Of a stretch of 36,100 bases of DNA, positions 24,261-32,129 are shown piece by piece. Made by a program: the position numbers and the translations under genes. The notes beneath the pieces are model-generated. The model saw nothing but the letters and a program-made list of their open reading frames with translations. It did no database searches and had not been told where the DNA came from. Source of the stretch: Microscillaceae bacterium (lineage in GTDB: Bacteria > Bacteroidota > Bacteroidia > Cytophagales > Microscillaceae); NCBI GenBank assembly GCA_011390205.1, contig JAABSX010000044.1:1-36100 (forward strand), read 5' to 3'. Position 1 is the stretch's first letter; the number at the start of each line of letters is the position of its first letter.

Positions 24261-24468
24261 AACAACCAACTTACTCATACAGATGGCAAGATAAAACAAG
24301 ATATTTTGGTCTGGGTAATTCTTTCACAAAAATAAATTTTTAGCCAAATCAGTATTTTATTCGGTAATTATCGAACTTTTATAAATTTTGAAGGTTGTAA
24401 ATATGTATAAATATCTAAAATCAAAATATTGATGATATTTTATGTTGAACCCTCTTAAAATGAAGGAA

Positions 24469-24876
24469 ATGAATATAGAACTACGTACTGACAAAGTTTT
24501 AGACAAAGAACAACTCATAGAACTCTATGCGAGCAATGAGTGGTCATCTGCCAAAAAACCTGATTTGCTCTACAAAGCACTGCTAAACTCACATACACTC
24601 GTAACTGCCTATGCAGATGGTGTGCTGGTAGGGCTCGGAAGTGCGATTTCGGATGGGTACTTGGTGGTATATTACCCTCATTTTATTGTTCATCCCGATT
24701 ATCAAGGCAATGGCATTGGCAAAATGATTTTGGATAAGATGCAAGAAAAATATGGAGACTTTCACATGCAAAGCCTTACGGCTGATGGCAAAGCCATTGA
24801 ATTTTATAAGAAAAATGGTTTTGAACGTGCTGGTGAAACCCAACCCATGTGGATTTATGAAGGTGATGAGCATTGA
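24469..24876 (+). CDS. GNAT family N-acetyltransferase
   Basis: A small acetyl-CoA-dependent acetyltransferase, 135 residues from ATG 24469. The acetyl-CoA signature is HPDYQGNGIGKMIL (Q-x-x-G-x-G), followed by a typical motif B with AIEFYKKNGFERAG. The start is uncertain: ATGs at 24442 and 24460 in the same frame would add up to nine residues. I prefer MNIELRTDKVLDKEQLIELY because members of this single-domain subfamily commonly start there. Substrate cannot be inferred. A near-perfect terminator follows. The spacing from mtnC (over 200 bases) suggests a separate promoter. Confidence 0.88.
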   Translation: MNIELRTDKVLDKEQLIELYASNEWSSAKKPDLLYKALLNSHTLVTAYADGVLVGLGSAISDGYLVVYYPHFIVHPDYQGNGIGKMILDKMQEKYGDFHMQSLTADGKAIEFYKKNGFERAGETQPMWIYEGDEH

Positions 24877-24899
24877 TGAGCATTTTTTTGCAGGAAAAT

Positions 24900-24940
24900 A
24901 AAAAAAGGAAAATACACAATCAGCGTATTTTCCTTTTTTT
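24900..24940. terminator. Terminator after the acetyltransferase gene
   Basis: A 16-bp perfect stem, AAAAAAAGGAAAATAC (24900-24915) with GTATTTTCCTTTTTTT (24925-24940), and a nine-base loop. A/T runs at both ends let it also serve pyrG, which ends at 24988 on the other strand. Confidence 0.95.
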
Positions 24941-24987
24941 GTTATGGAGCTTTCCTAAGAAGCACAGTATCAGTAAAACACAAGTTT

Positions 24988-26628
24988 TCAGTTATCTTCT
25001 ACATACGCTGCTTTTTGGGGTGTATTGGCATATTTGATAATAGCCCCCACAAAACTCACAAAAAGCGGATGAGGATTCTCTACAGTACTTTTTAATTCGG
25101 GGTGAAACTGTGTCCCTACAAACCAAGGGTGATCTTTCAATTCTACAATCTCTACCAATTTAGAATCAGGATTAATGCCCGAACAAAGCATCCCTGCCTG
25201 CTCAAACTGCTCAAGGTATTCATTGTTAAACTCATATCTATGGCGGTGCCGCTCAAAAATCTCATCAGCTTGGTAGGCTTCATAGACCCTTGTATCACCT
25301 TTGAGCTTGCAGGGGTAAGCCCCTAGACGCATAGTCCCCCCCATATTTTTAAGATTCTTTTGGCTCTCCATCAGCCCTATCACAGGGTGTTCGGTCTGGG
25401 GGTTTAGCTCTGTAGAGGCAGCATCTAAGCCTAGCACATTGCGAGCAAACTCTACTGTAGCACACTGCATCCCGAGACAAATCCCTAGAAAAGGAATCTT
25501 TTGTTCTCGGGCATATTTGATGGCATGCAGCTTTCCTTCCACCCCTCTATCTCCAAAACCTGGTGCTACCAGAATGCCCTCTAGCCCCTCTAGCAGGTGC
25601 ATGTTTTTGCCGTGCTCTAATCTTTCTGACTGAATCCATTTGATATGGACACGGCACTCATGCACTGTGCCAGCATGGATAAACGACTCTGCGATAGATT
25701 TATACGCATCGTGCAGCTCTACATATTTGCCCACCAAGCCAATGGTTATTTCTTTTTTGGGGTTTTTAACTTTGTGCACAAATTCTTTCCAGCGGGTCAG
25801 GTCAGGTGGCGTATCTATAGGCAGCCGCAGCTTTTCAAGCACACGCTCATCTAATTTTTCGGCTTGCATAAGCAGTGGCACATCATAGATTGTCTCAGCA
25901 TCTAGAGCTTCTATCACAGAGTCTTGATCTACATTGCAGAAGAGGGCTAATTTTTTGCGTACATCTCTAGGGAGTGAATGCTCTGCCCTACATATCAGGA
26001 TATCAGGCTGCACACCTGCCTCAGAGAGTTGCTTTACGGAGTGCTGCGAAGGTTTGGTTTTGAGCTCTCCAGCAGATTTTAAGTAAGGCACCAAGGTAAG
26101 GTGCAGCACGATGGCGTTTCCGCTGCCCAAATCCCACTTTGCTTGTCTGACTGCCTCTATGAAAGGCAAAGATTCTATATCACCCACACAGCCCCCTATC
26201 TCTGTGATGACGATGTCATAATTGCCTTTTTCGTCTAGTAATAAAAAATTTCGTTTGATTTCATCAGTGATGTGAGGAATCACCTGTACAGTTTTGCCCA
26301 AGAATGCGCCTTGCCGCTCTTTGGTGATTACGTTGTAGTAAATCCGCCCTGTCGTTACGTTATTGGCTTGGGAAGTAGGCGTATTCAGAAAACGCTCATA
26401 ATGCCCCAAGTCTAGGTCTGTTTCTGCACCATCATCCGTTACGTAGCATTCGCCATGCTCGTAGGGATTGAGTGTGCCAGGGTCAATATTAAGGTAAGGG
26501 TCAAACTTCTGGATAGAAACCGAGAAGCCTCGTGCTTGTAAGAGTTTTGCCAACGAAGAAGCGATGATGCCTTTGCCGAGTGAGGAGGTAACACCTCCAG
26601 TTACAAAAATGTGCTTTGCTTGAGCCAT
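24988..26628 (-). CDS. pyrG: CTP synthase
   Basis: Makes CTP from UTP with ATP and glutamine in the cytoplasm. From ATG 26628 it is 546 residues. The amidoligase domain starts [17 protein letters not shown] (P-loop) and contains [20 protein letters not shown] and [17 protein letters not shown]. The glutamine amidotransferase domain has the oxyanion loop [13 protein letters not shown], the nucleophile elbow GICLGMQ and the His/Glu pair in [12 protein letters not shown]. An in-frame ATG at 26667 would add [13 protein letters not shown], but a -7 box at 26665-26672 overlaps it, so transcription would start inside that extension. All catalytic residues are present. Feedback by CTP is expected from the family. 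Confidence 0.97.
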   Translation of the reverse strand: MAQAKHIFVTGGVTSSLGKGIIASSLAKLLQARGFSVSIQKFDPYLNIDPGTLNPYEHGECYVTDDGAETDLDLGHYERFLNTPTSQANNVTTGRIYYNVITKERQGAFLGKTVQVIPHITDEIKRNFLLLDEKGNYDIVITEIGGCVGDIESLPFIEAVRQAKWDLGSGNAIVLHLTLVPYLKSAGELKTKPSQHSVKQLSEAGVQPDILICRAEHSLPRDVRKKLALFCNVDQDSVIEALDAETIYDVPLLMQAEKLDERVLEKLRLPIDTPPDLTRWKEFVHKVKNPKKEITIGLVGKYVELHDAYKSIAESFIHAGTVHECRVHIKWIQSERLEHGKNMHLLEGLEGILVAPGFGDRGVEGKLHAIKYAREQKIPFLGICLGMQCATVEFARNVLGLDAASTELNPQTEHPVIGLMESQKNLKNMGGTMRLGAYPCKLKGDTRVYEAYQADEIFERHRHRYEFNNEYLEQFEQAGMLCSGINPDSKLVEIVELKDHPWFVGTQFHPELKSTVENPHPLFVSFVGAIIKYANTPQKAAYVEDN

Positions 26629-26664
26629 AAGTATTGGTGGTAATTTTATTAGACTTATGGGATA

Positions 26665-26672
26665 CAAAGTTA
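26665..26672 (-). promoter_or_regulatory. Putative -7 element of pyrG
   Basis: TAACTTTG on the minus strand matches TAnnTTTG. A start site near 26658 gives a 30-base leader to the ATG at 26628 and rules out the upstream ATG at 26667. Confidence 0.55.
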
Positions 26673-26731
26673 CGATTAAATCGGTGAACTGCCTAAAAAA
26701 ACGTCTTTGAAATATTTTTAAATGCTCAAAG

Positions 26732-28066
26732 CTAATCTCTGCGGTCTAGGGCATCTTTGAGAGAGAAGATATAAGCATTGGCAGACCAGATATGCCAGGG
26801 CCAGGCACGCATTCTTACTTTTTTTAAGTCTTTTCTGACCAAAGTAATCCTAGGAAAAGGGGCAAAACAGACTCCTGCAAAGCCCAATAAAAACAACCCT
26901 ATGACAAAGCCAATCCAGTGGAATAAAAACCAAACGACCAATAAAGTCAAGGTCAAAAATACAAGACCGCTGATAATCTCTCTGTGTGTGTCTATCTCTG
27001 CCGAGATAAGGAGCTTTAGGGCTATCTCCGAAGGTTCTCCTTTTTCAAACAAATCTCTGCCCCTATAAAAAGATACTTTTTGGTTGGTGATATGCCCAAA
27101 CTGATTATCAAAGAGTAAATACTCAGGCTTTGCCTCCAGAAGCTCGGGTTCACTGTCTTTGGGCAGCGGCTCATGCCCATTTTTTAGGGGCTGTATAATC
27201 CACTCTACTGTGGGGCTAGGCCGTTGTATATTTTGGTTAAACTCACTAAGCTGCCTAAGGGCTTCTTGAAATGCCTCAATGCTCTGAAAACGCTCTGTGG
27301 GGTTCTTGGCAGTTGCTTTATTGATGATTTTCTGGATTCGCTCACTGGCTTTCGGATAAAACTTACGCAGAGAGGGCAGCGGCTCATGGACTATTTTTTG
27401 GCTGATGTCAAATTCAGAATTTTCATTGATGTAAGGGTTTTGGGCGGCAATCATCTCAAAAAGACAAATCCCGAGGCTATAAATATCACTGCGTTGGTCT
27501 AGTTCTCTAGCCCTGATTTGCTCAGGCGACATATAGTAGATTGTGCCCATACGCATCCCTATTTGGGTAAGCTGCGTGTCTGTTTTGTCATAAATATTCT
27601 TGGCTATCCCAAAGTCAAGCACCTTGATATTGCCGATGGGGCTAATCATGATATTGGCAGGCTTCAAATCTCTGTGCACGATTCCCCTTTGGTGGGCATA
27701 GCCTACGGCATCTAATATCTTGCTAAAGACTTCTATGGCCCTTTCTTCGGGGATGGCTCCAGATACACTATGGATGTAGTAATCCAATGTAATCCCCTCT
27801 ATATATTCTAAGATGATGTAAATGGCTTCTGCTGTCTCCAGATAATCATACAGTGCCACTATGTTGGGGTGGCTGAGGTTGGCCATGAGTGCAGCTTCCT
27901 TCTGAAAGCGAGAGCGAATCAGCGGGTCTTTTGCAAACTGTGGTTTGAGCTCTTTGATGGCTACTTTGTGTCCTAGCTGCTTGTGCTTGGCAAGATATAC
28001 CGTACCCATGCCTCCTTTGCCCAAGATGCGTAATACTTGATAATCTGCAATAGAAGATTGGCTCAT
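26732..28066 (-). CDS. Hanks-type serine/threonine protein kinase with C-terminal membrane segments
   Basis: A protein kinase of 444 residues. The kinase domain (about 9-270) is complete: glycine loop [12 protein letters not shown] (16-27), Lys38 in VAIKELK, catalytic loop [10 protein letters not shown] (Asp133, Asn138), DFGIAK (Asp151), activation segment with [20 protein letters not shown] and [13 protein letters not shown] linker follows, and then two hydrophobic stretches ([17 protein letters not shown] and [20 protein letters not shown], about 367-405) that should form a membrane hairpin, leaving both ends inside the cell. There are no PASTA or other outside sensor domains. The PP2C protein 6 kb away is a possible antagonist, but this is only proximity. 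Not obviously in an operon. Confidence 0.95.
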   Translation of the reverse strand: MSQSSIADYQVLRILGKGGMGTVYLAKHKQLGHKVAIKELKPQFAKDPLIRSRFQKEAALMANLSHPNIVALYDYLETAEAIYIILEYIEGITLDYYIHSVSGAIPEERAIEVFSKILDAVGYAHQRGIVHRDLKPANIMISPIGNIKVLDFGIAKNIYDKTDTQLTQIGMRMGTIYYMSPEQIRARELDQRSDIYSLGICLFEMIAAQNPYINENSEFDISQKIVHEPLPSLRKFYPKASERIQKIINKATAKNPTERFQSIEAFQEALRQLSEFNQNIQRPSPTVEWIIQPLKNGHEPLPKDSEPELLEAKPEYLLFDNQFGHITNQKVSFYRGRDLFEKGEPSEIALKLLISAEIDTHREIISGLVFLTLTLLVVWFLFHWIGFVIGLFLLGFAGVCFAPFPRITLVRKDLKKVRMRAWPWHIWSANAYIFSLKDALDRRD

Positions 28067-28104
28067 TCTGTTTGGCTAAGGCTTGATTAGGGTTTATTGA
28101 AAGA

Positions 28105-28112
28105 CAAAAATA
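28105..28112 (-). promoter_or_regulatory. Putative -7 element of the kinase gene
   Basis: TATTTTTG on the minus strand, 39 bases upstream of the ATG at 28066, gives a leader of about 31 bases. No TTG element is seen at the expected distance. Confidence 0.45.
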
Positions 28113-28196
28113 CTATTTTTCCTAAAATTGAAAAAATTAAGTTAATTCAATAGTCAATATTTCATATTTACTGTTTTGGTATCAAACAACGAAAAT

Positions 28197-28844
28197 TCAC
28201 CCTCTGGGGCTGAGGGGGCTTCTAATTACATAATTGCCATTCTTGTCTTTTTCAAAAAAATCGATGACATTTTGCTTACCTACCATTAAATAAAAACTAG
28301 AAATACCCAAAGATTGTGCTGTCTGTACATTTTCTATATTATCATCTATAAAAAGGGTTTCTTCTGTGATAAGTTGCATTTCTTGGATGACTTGCTGATA
28401 AATATCTTTGTCAGGTTTGCGTTTGTCCATATCACAAGAGTAATAAACTTTTTCTACCCACTCCGCCAACGGATAGTTCTCTTCGATGGCTTTTACATGA
28501 ATCACATTGGTATTGCTCAAAATAAAAGTTCTGTATCTGTTCTTAATATTTTTCAGTAAATCTATTCTTTCCTGAGGAATCGTGAGGAGCAGGGCATTCC
28601 AAGCATCTTTGATTTGAGCATCACTGAGCTGACTACCTACTTGCTGCCTGATGCCCTCATTAAACTCAGAAATACGGATGCGTCCTTTTTCAAAATCACG
28701 GAAAAAATCAGTATTTAGGAACTTTTGCCGTATGATTTCTTCGTTTTGTGGGGCAAAACGGGCAAATGCCTCTATGCTTAAAGATACATCTATGTCAATG
28801 ATGACTGCCCCTAAGTCAAAGATAATATTTTTTATGCGATTCAT
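28197..28844 (-). CDS. HAD-superfamily phosphatase (YihX-like)
   Basis: A cytoplasmic hydrolase of 215 residues. Motif I is NIIFDLGAVIIDIDVSLS, with nucleophile Asp10 and the DLGxVxxD pattern of YihX-type sugar-phosphate phosphatases rather than the common DxDGT. Motif II is TFILSNTN, motif III is the Lys in DKRKPDKDIYQQV, and motif IV is TLFIDDNIENVQTAQSLG. The helical cap (about 15-85) is of C1 type. Substrate unknown; glucose 1-phosphate or a related sugar phosphate is the closest analogy. The last residues (RSPLSPRG) are encoded by a GC-rich palindrome unlike the rest of the gene, suggesting the original stop was lost or replaced there. Confidence 0.88.
   Translation of the reverse strand: MNRIKNIIFDLGAVIIDIDVSLSIEAFARFAPQNEEIIRQKFLNTDFFRDFEKGRIRISEFNEGIRQQVGSQLSDAQIKDAWNALLLTIPQERIDLLKNIKNRYRTFILSNTNVIHVKAIEENYPLAEWVEKVYYSCDMDKRKPDKDIYQQVIQEMQLITEETLFIDDNIENVQTAQSLGISSFYLMVGKQNVIDFFEKDKNGNYVIRSPLSPRG
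28200..28218 (-). repeat. GC-rich palindrome at the end of the HAD gene
   Basis: CCCTC and GAGGG surround a TGGGGCT core, just before and over the stop codon. It could act as a weak terminator (followed on the minus strand by AATTTTCG) and resembles a short dispersed repeat. Confidence 0.4.
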
Positions 28845-28867
28845 TTTTTAAAATTATAATAAAACCC

Positions 28868-28898
28868 TTGCAAATCTAAGTGAAAATAACTACTTTTG
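28868..28898 (+). promoter_or_regulatory. Promoter of the tRNA gene
   Basis: TTG at 28868-28870, a 20-base spacer and TACTTTTG at 28891-28898 match the TTG-N17-23-TAnnTTTG consensus well. Transcription would begin near 28905, about 27 bases before the tRNA. Confidence 0.7.
28871..28878 (-). promoter_or_regulatory. Putative -7 element of the HAD gene
   Basis: TAGATTTG on the minus strand, 27 bases upstream of the ATG at 28844. It lies within the spacer of the divergent tRNA promoter, so the two promoters overlap. Confidence 0.5.
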
Positions 28899-28931
28899 CA
28901 TTCCAAAACTGTGATAAAATACCATCACATT

Positions 28932-29005
28932 GGGCCTATAGCTCAGTTGGTTAGAGCATCTGACTCATAATCAGGAGGTGCGGGGTTCGAGTCCCTGTGG
29001 GCCCA
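28932..29005 (+). tRNA. tRNA with anticodon CAU (elongator Met or Ile2)
   Basis: A 74-base cloverleaf. Acceptor stem GGGCCTA/TGGGCCC with one G-T pair; D arm GCTC..GAGC; anticodon stem TCTGA/TCAGG with loop CTCATAA (anticodon CAT); variable loop AGGTG; T arm CGGGG-TTCGAGT-CCCTG; discriminator A. CCA is not encoded. The anticodon is read either as methionine or, after lysidine modification of the C, as isoleucine AUA; I cannot decide from sequence alone. It is not an initiator, since the acceptor stem starts with a G-C pair. Confidence 0.95.
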
Positions 29006-29023
29006 CTTGATAATCAAGCACTT

Positions 29024-29051
29024 AGCACTCAAAAAGCTGAGTGCTTTTTTT
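29024..29051 (+). terminator. Terminator of the tRNA gene
   Basis: AGCACTCA (29024-29031) pairs perfectly with TGAGTGCT (29038-29045) around an AAAAGC loop, followed by a T-run to 29051. It starts 19 bases after the tRNA. Confidence 0.95.
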
Positions 29052-29090
29052 GTTGCATATATTTTGGTTTATTTCTAGCAGAAAAAATAT

Positions 29091-29288
29091 TTAGTTTTTT
29101 CTGCCAAGTAAGTTTTTTTGAGAAATTCCTAAGCCATTCAAAATGAAGGCTTTCACTCAAACACCTATACTGGCCTTGCGTTCTGGATTATCACTAGGAA
29201 GTAAAGTATCTATCAGAGAAACAAGCCCTAAGTCATCACACATCCCTGACACTAAACCCAAATGATCTAAATTTTTACTCTCGTGCAT
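29091..29288 (-). pseudogene. Transposase relic, IS1634-like (DUF4277 N-terminus)
   Basis: On the minus strand an ATG at 29288 opens 43 codons, MHESKNLDHLGLVSGM and onward to CDDLGLVSLIDTLLPSDN and PERKASIGV. They end in TGA (29157-29159) and continue in the same frame with VKAFILNGLGISQKNL before a second stop at 29091. LDHLGLVaGmcDelG..eiId.llp and vs.GqaVKAMiLNGLGf are the N-terminal (DUF4277) signature of IS1634-type transposases. The stop replaces the codon just before VKA, and everything beyond about residue 60 is gone, including the DDE catalytic domain. A -7 box (29316-29323) and a terminal-repeat-like box (29345-29362) remain upstream. Dead fragment of an insertion sequence. Confidence 0.8.
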
Positions 29289-29315
29289 AGGTTAAAATTA
29301 AATCTATAATCTTAT

Positions 29316-29323
29316 CAAAGATA
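29316..29323 (-). promoter_or_regulatory. Remnant promoter of the transposase relic
   Basis: TATCTTTG on the minus strand, 28 bases before the relic's ATG, inside an inverted repeat CTATAAT (29304-29310) / ATTATAG (29324-29330). Confidence 0.45.
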
Positions 29324-29344
29324 ATTATAGTTTTCTAAATTATG

Positions 29345-29362
29345 GGGTGCGGAATGTGGGAT
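29345..29362 (-). repeat. Probable terminal inverted repeat of the decayed insertion sequence
   Basis: GGGTGCGGAATGTGGGAT. Its reverse complement, ATCCCACATTCCGCACCC, matches the box at 5911-5928 at 16 of 18 positions. It sits 57 bases outside the relic transposase start, where an insertion-sequence end would be expected. Confidence 0.55.
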
Positions 29363-29404
29363 AAAAAAAGACAAGCACATCATAAAAAAAGTAAAAAAAT
29401 TATC

Positions 29405-29412
29405 TATTTTTG
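29405..29412 (+). promoter_or_regulatory. Possible -7 element of the response-regulator gene
   Basis: TATTTTTG, 78 bases before the ATG at 29491. It matches the consensus, but no -33 element is clear. Confidence 0.35.
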
Positions 29413-29490
29413 TTTTTGACCGTATAATAGCTATTAAGAGTTACGGAAAGCAAGTTATTTGCTAATTTACAAAATTGACACAATTTATTT

Positions 29491-30657
29491 ATGGCAAAGA
29501 TTCTCATTATTGACGACGAAAAAAGTATTCGCTATACCCTGCGAGACATCCTAGAGTATGAAAACTATGAGGTGGACGAAGCACAAGACGGCGAAGAAGG
29601 CTACGAAAAAATCAAAAAAAATAAATATGATGTAGCCCTGTGTGATATCAAAATGCCTAAAATGGATGGAATGGAAGTGCTTGAAAAAGTAGCAGAACTA
29701 GGCAAAGACACGCAGTTCATTATGATTTCGGCACATGGCACTATCAAGACCGCCGTAGAAGCTACCAAAAAAGGAGCATTTGATTTTATCCAAAAACCAC
29801 CCGACCTCAACCGACTCCTCCTCTGTGTACGCAATGCCTTAGACAAATCTCACCTCGTAACTGAAACCAAAGTACTTCGCAAAAAAATTAGCCGTACTTT
29901 TGACATCGTGGGCGAGTCCGAAGCCATCCATAGAGTAAAGTCTGACATAGAAAAAGTAGCCCCAACAGACGCAAGGGTGCTTATCACAGGCCCTAATGGC
30001 TCAGGCAAAGAACTGGTCTGTAAGTGGCTGCACACCAAAAGTTTTCGTGCGGATAAGCCTCTCATAGAAGTAAACTGTGCCGCCATCCCGAGTGAACTCA
30101 TAGAAAGTGAGCTGTTCGGACACGAAAAAGGCTCTTTTACCTCTGCCATCAAGCAGCGAATCGGCAAATTTGAACAAGCCAATGGAGGTACACTTTTCTT
30201 AGATGAAATCGGTGATATGAGCCTCTCAGCACAAGCAAAAGTACTAAGGGCTTTGCAAGAAGGCAAAATTACCCGTGTAGGTGGTGATAAAGAAATCAGT
30301 GTCAATGTGCGTGTCATTGCAGCCACCAACAAAAATCTCCGTACTGAAATAGAAGACAATAAATTTCGTGAAGACCTTTACCACCGTATTGGAGTAATCC
30401 TGATTCATGTGCCACCTCTTAATGAGCGCAGAGAGGACATTCCTTTGCTGGTCAATAAGTTTTTGAATGACATCGCAGAAGAATATGGAGACGCACCCAA
30501 AGAAATAGAAGAAAAAGCCATGGCTTATCTCCAAAAACTAAGCTGGTCTGGTAATATTCGTGAGCTCCGAAATGTAGTGGAGCGGCTCATCATCATGAGC
30601 GAAGAAAAAATTACTGAAGACGACGCCAAGATTTATACCGCCGTAGGCAGTAGGTAA
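29491..30657 (+). CDS. NtrC-like response regulator (receiver + AAA+) lacking a DNA-binding domain
   Basis: 388 residues. The receiver domain (1-120) has the acidic pair in LIIDDEKS, phospho-acceptor Asp52 in CDIKMPKMDG and Lys in FIQKPPD. The AAA+ domain (about 140-370) has Walker A GPNGSGKE (167-174), Walker B GGTLFLDEIGDMS and the arginine-finger region FREDLYHRIGVI. In typical sigma-54 activators a loop reads GAFTGA; here it is GSFTSA (214-219). The protein stops at RELRNVVERLIIMSEEKITE plus a few residues, so the C-terminal Fis-type helix-turn-helix is absent. It could act on RNA polymerase without binding an enhancer, or have a non-transcriptional role. No histidine kinase is adjacent. 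A strong terminator follows 20 bases after the stop. Confidence 0.93.
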   Translation: MAKILIIDDEKSIRYTLRDILEYENYEVDEAQDGEEGYEKIKKNKYDVALCDIKMPKMDGMEVLEKVAELGKDTQFIMISAHGTIKTAVEATKKGAFDFIQKPPDLNRLLLCVRNALDKSHLVTETKVLRKKISRTFDIVGESEAIHRVKSDIEKVAPTDARVLITGPNGSGKELVCKWLHTKSFRADKPLIEVNCAAIPSELIESELFGHEKGSFTSAIKQRIGKFEQANGGTLFLDEIGDMSLSAQAKVLRALQEGKITRVGGDKEISVNVRVIAATNKNLRTEIEDNKFREDLYHRIGVILIHVPPLNERREDIPLLVNKFLNDIAEEYGDAPKEIEEKAMAYLQKLSWSGNIRELRNVVERLIIMSEEKITEDDAKIYTAVGSR

Positions 30658-30677
30658 TTAGATACAAAAAAAATCAC

Positions 30678-30711
30678 AAAGCCCTTTAGAGAATCACCTT
30701 TAGAGGGCTTT
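30678..30711. terminator. Bidirectional terminator between the response regulator and the aspartyl protease gene
   Basis: A 14-bp stem with two G-T wobbles (AAAGCCCTTTAGAG, 30678-30691, with CTTTAGAGGGCTTT, 30698-30711) and an AATCAC loop; T-run to 30118 bases beyond is at 30713-30718. On the minus strand it overlaps the stop codon of the convergent gene by two bases. Confidence 0.9.
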
Positions 30712-31948
30712 ATTTTTTGCCAAGCAGCATGGCCCTCTCAAGCCTTACTTCTCTCACCTCTCCGCCCTGCCCCACAGTGAGCAGCATTTCTTCTGCCAAA
30801 CGTTGTATTTCAAAGAATTTCCAAAAAAGCGTACACCGATTATCTGGACGAATATCTCGCAGTGAAAGTCCATTGACCTCTAGTATCCTATCTCCTAAGC
30901 GAAGCCCAGCCCTCGAAGCAGGTGAATTTTCTACCAAGTAGCTTACCTTTAAATCATTCTCCTCCAGATAGCCCGAAAACCCGAAGCCCTCCCAATTTTG
31001 GGCATAGGCTGTGTTTTTGAGTGGGCTAAGCCATATCTTGTTTTTCTTGAAATCTATGGTAGTCAAGTACAAATCAAGCCACTCTACTCCAAATTTAGAG
31101 CCATTGTCTAAGTCAATCTGTACCATTGGGTTTTTAATCATTTGCTTGCCATAAGTAATCTCTTGAAGATTCATTCGGTAAGTAGCAGAGTCTAAATCTT
31201 TGCCAAAAATACTCTCTACACTTGAGCCATAGCCCACACAGAGTGTGGTAGTGTCTATCATATTGCGTGCTCGGGCTTGCAAAAAAGTATTCCGTGACCA
31301 CGTAAAAAAACCAGCAAAACCCGTATCAATCAAAATGGTTTCTGTAATTTGTCTATTAACTTTGACAGTCAGCAGGGGGGAGCGTTGCCAGCCAAACAAG
31401 CGGATGGGCAGCACCTCTGTCTGCCTAGGTTTGGAGAGCTTTTTTGGCTGGTCTGTGATGCTTATTTTGCGAGCCTGCCTATCAAACTGCCAAATGGCTG
31501 TGCTCATGAGGTTAGCCCCGATGATGCCATCTATGCCCAAGCATTTCATGACTTCTCCTTGGTTAAAGGGGGCAATGATGCAAGTAATCTGAGTGAAAGT
31601 AAGATTTCCAATCTTGACCGTGTCCAGAAGCCCTATCTGTAGGCTGTCTTTTTGTGAGCCTCCCGAGCTAACCATCTCGCTACGCCCTAGCTTGCTTTGC
31701 ACCAGTGTGGCCGCCCTTGGTGAGATGACAGTGGGTGCACCTGTATCTACCAAAAACTTAAATCGTTGGGAGTATCCGTTTAACCTTACTTCCAGAAACA
31801 TCAGCCCGAGATTTTCTTCGTAGCTCAGTTCTTCTATGAATTTTTTGTTGAGGAGCTGCGGCTTTATGTCATTGAGCTGAATGCGTTGGGCAAAACAGGG
31901 CATCGCCAGAAAAATAAAAGCTGCTATCCAGTAAAAAGATGTACGCAT
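30710..31948 (-). CDS. Exported retropepsin-like aspartyl protease with C-terminal PDZ domain
   Basis: 412 residues. A signal peptide (SFYWIAAFIFLAMPCFAQ) directs it to the periplasm or surface. Two retropepsin-like halves are visible: the first has FLVDTGAPTVIS (Asp68) and the downstream GIDGIIGANLM; the second has ILIDTGFAGFF (Asp208) and LYLTTIDFKKNKIW. Two DTG motifs in one chain suggest that the active site is formed within a single polypeptide, as in pepsins, whereas classical retropepsins dimerise. Residues about 325-400 form a PDZ domain (YLVENSPASRAGLRLGDRILEVNG). Bacteroidota have many aspartyl-protease/PDZ proteins of unknown substrate. It is convergent with the response regulator gene and shares its terminator. 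Confidence 0.9.
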   Translation of the reverse strand: MRTSFYWIAAFIFLAMPCFAQRIQLNDIKPQLLNKKFIEELSYEENLGLMFLEVRLNGYSQRFKFLVDTGAPTVISPRAATLVQSKLGRSEMVSSGGSQKDSLQIGLLDTVKIGNLTFTQITCIIAPFNQGEVMKCLGIDGIIGANLMSTAIWQFDRQARKISITDQPKKLSKPRQTEVLPIRLFGWQRSPLLTVKVNRQITETILIDTGFAGFFTWSRNTFLQARARNMIDTTTLCVGYGSSVESIFGKDLDSATYRMNLQEITYGKQMIKNPMVQIDLDNGSKFGVEWLDLYLTTIDFKKNKIWLSPLKNTAYAQNWEGFGFSGYLEENDLKVSYLVENSPASRAGLRLGDRILEVNGLSLRDIRPDNRCTLFWKFFEIQRLAEEMLLTVGQGGEVREVRLERAMLLGKK

Positions 31949-32086
31949 AAATAATTTGTGTGTAGTTATGAAAATTACGCTTTTTATGCTTAAAATTCTC
32001 GTGAATGAATGTCTTTTGTGTTTTAGAGAAATATTCTTGCTTAGTGCTTTTGAATCACTTATGTTTTATGGTGCTTACAAAATACA

Positions 32087-32120
32087 AAAAAGAGAAAACC
32101 AATCCTGATTTTCTCTTTTT
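32087..32120 (-). terminator. Terminator of the acyl-CoA ligase gene
   Basis: AAAAAGAGAAAA (32087-32098) pairs with TTTTCTCTTTTT (32109-32120) around a ten-base loop, 10 bases after the stop codon at 32130 on the minus strand, and runs into a T-rich end. Confidence 0.85.
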
Positions 32121-32129
32121 CATTTCTGC

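Noticed and set aside
26629-26667. N-terminal extension of CTP synthase
   Set aside because: The family starts at [12 protein letters not shown], and a -7 box overlaps the upstream ATG.
28932-29005. Initiator tRNA-fMet
   Set aside because: The first acceptor pair is G-C, whereas bacterial initiators have a mismatch there.
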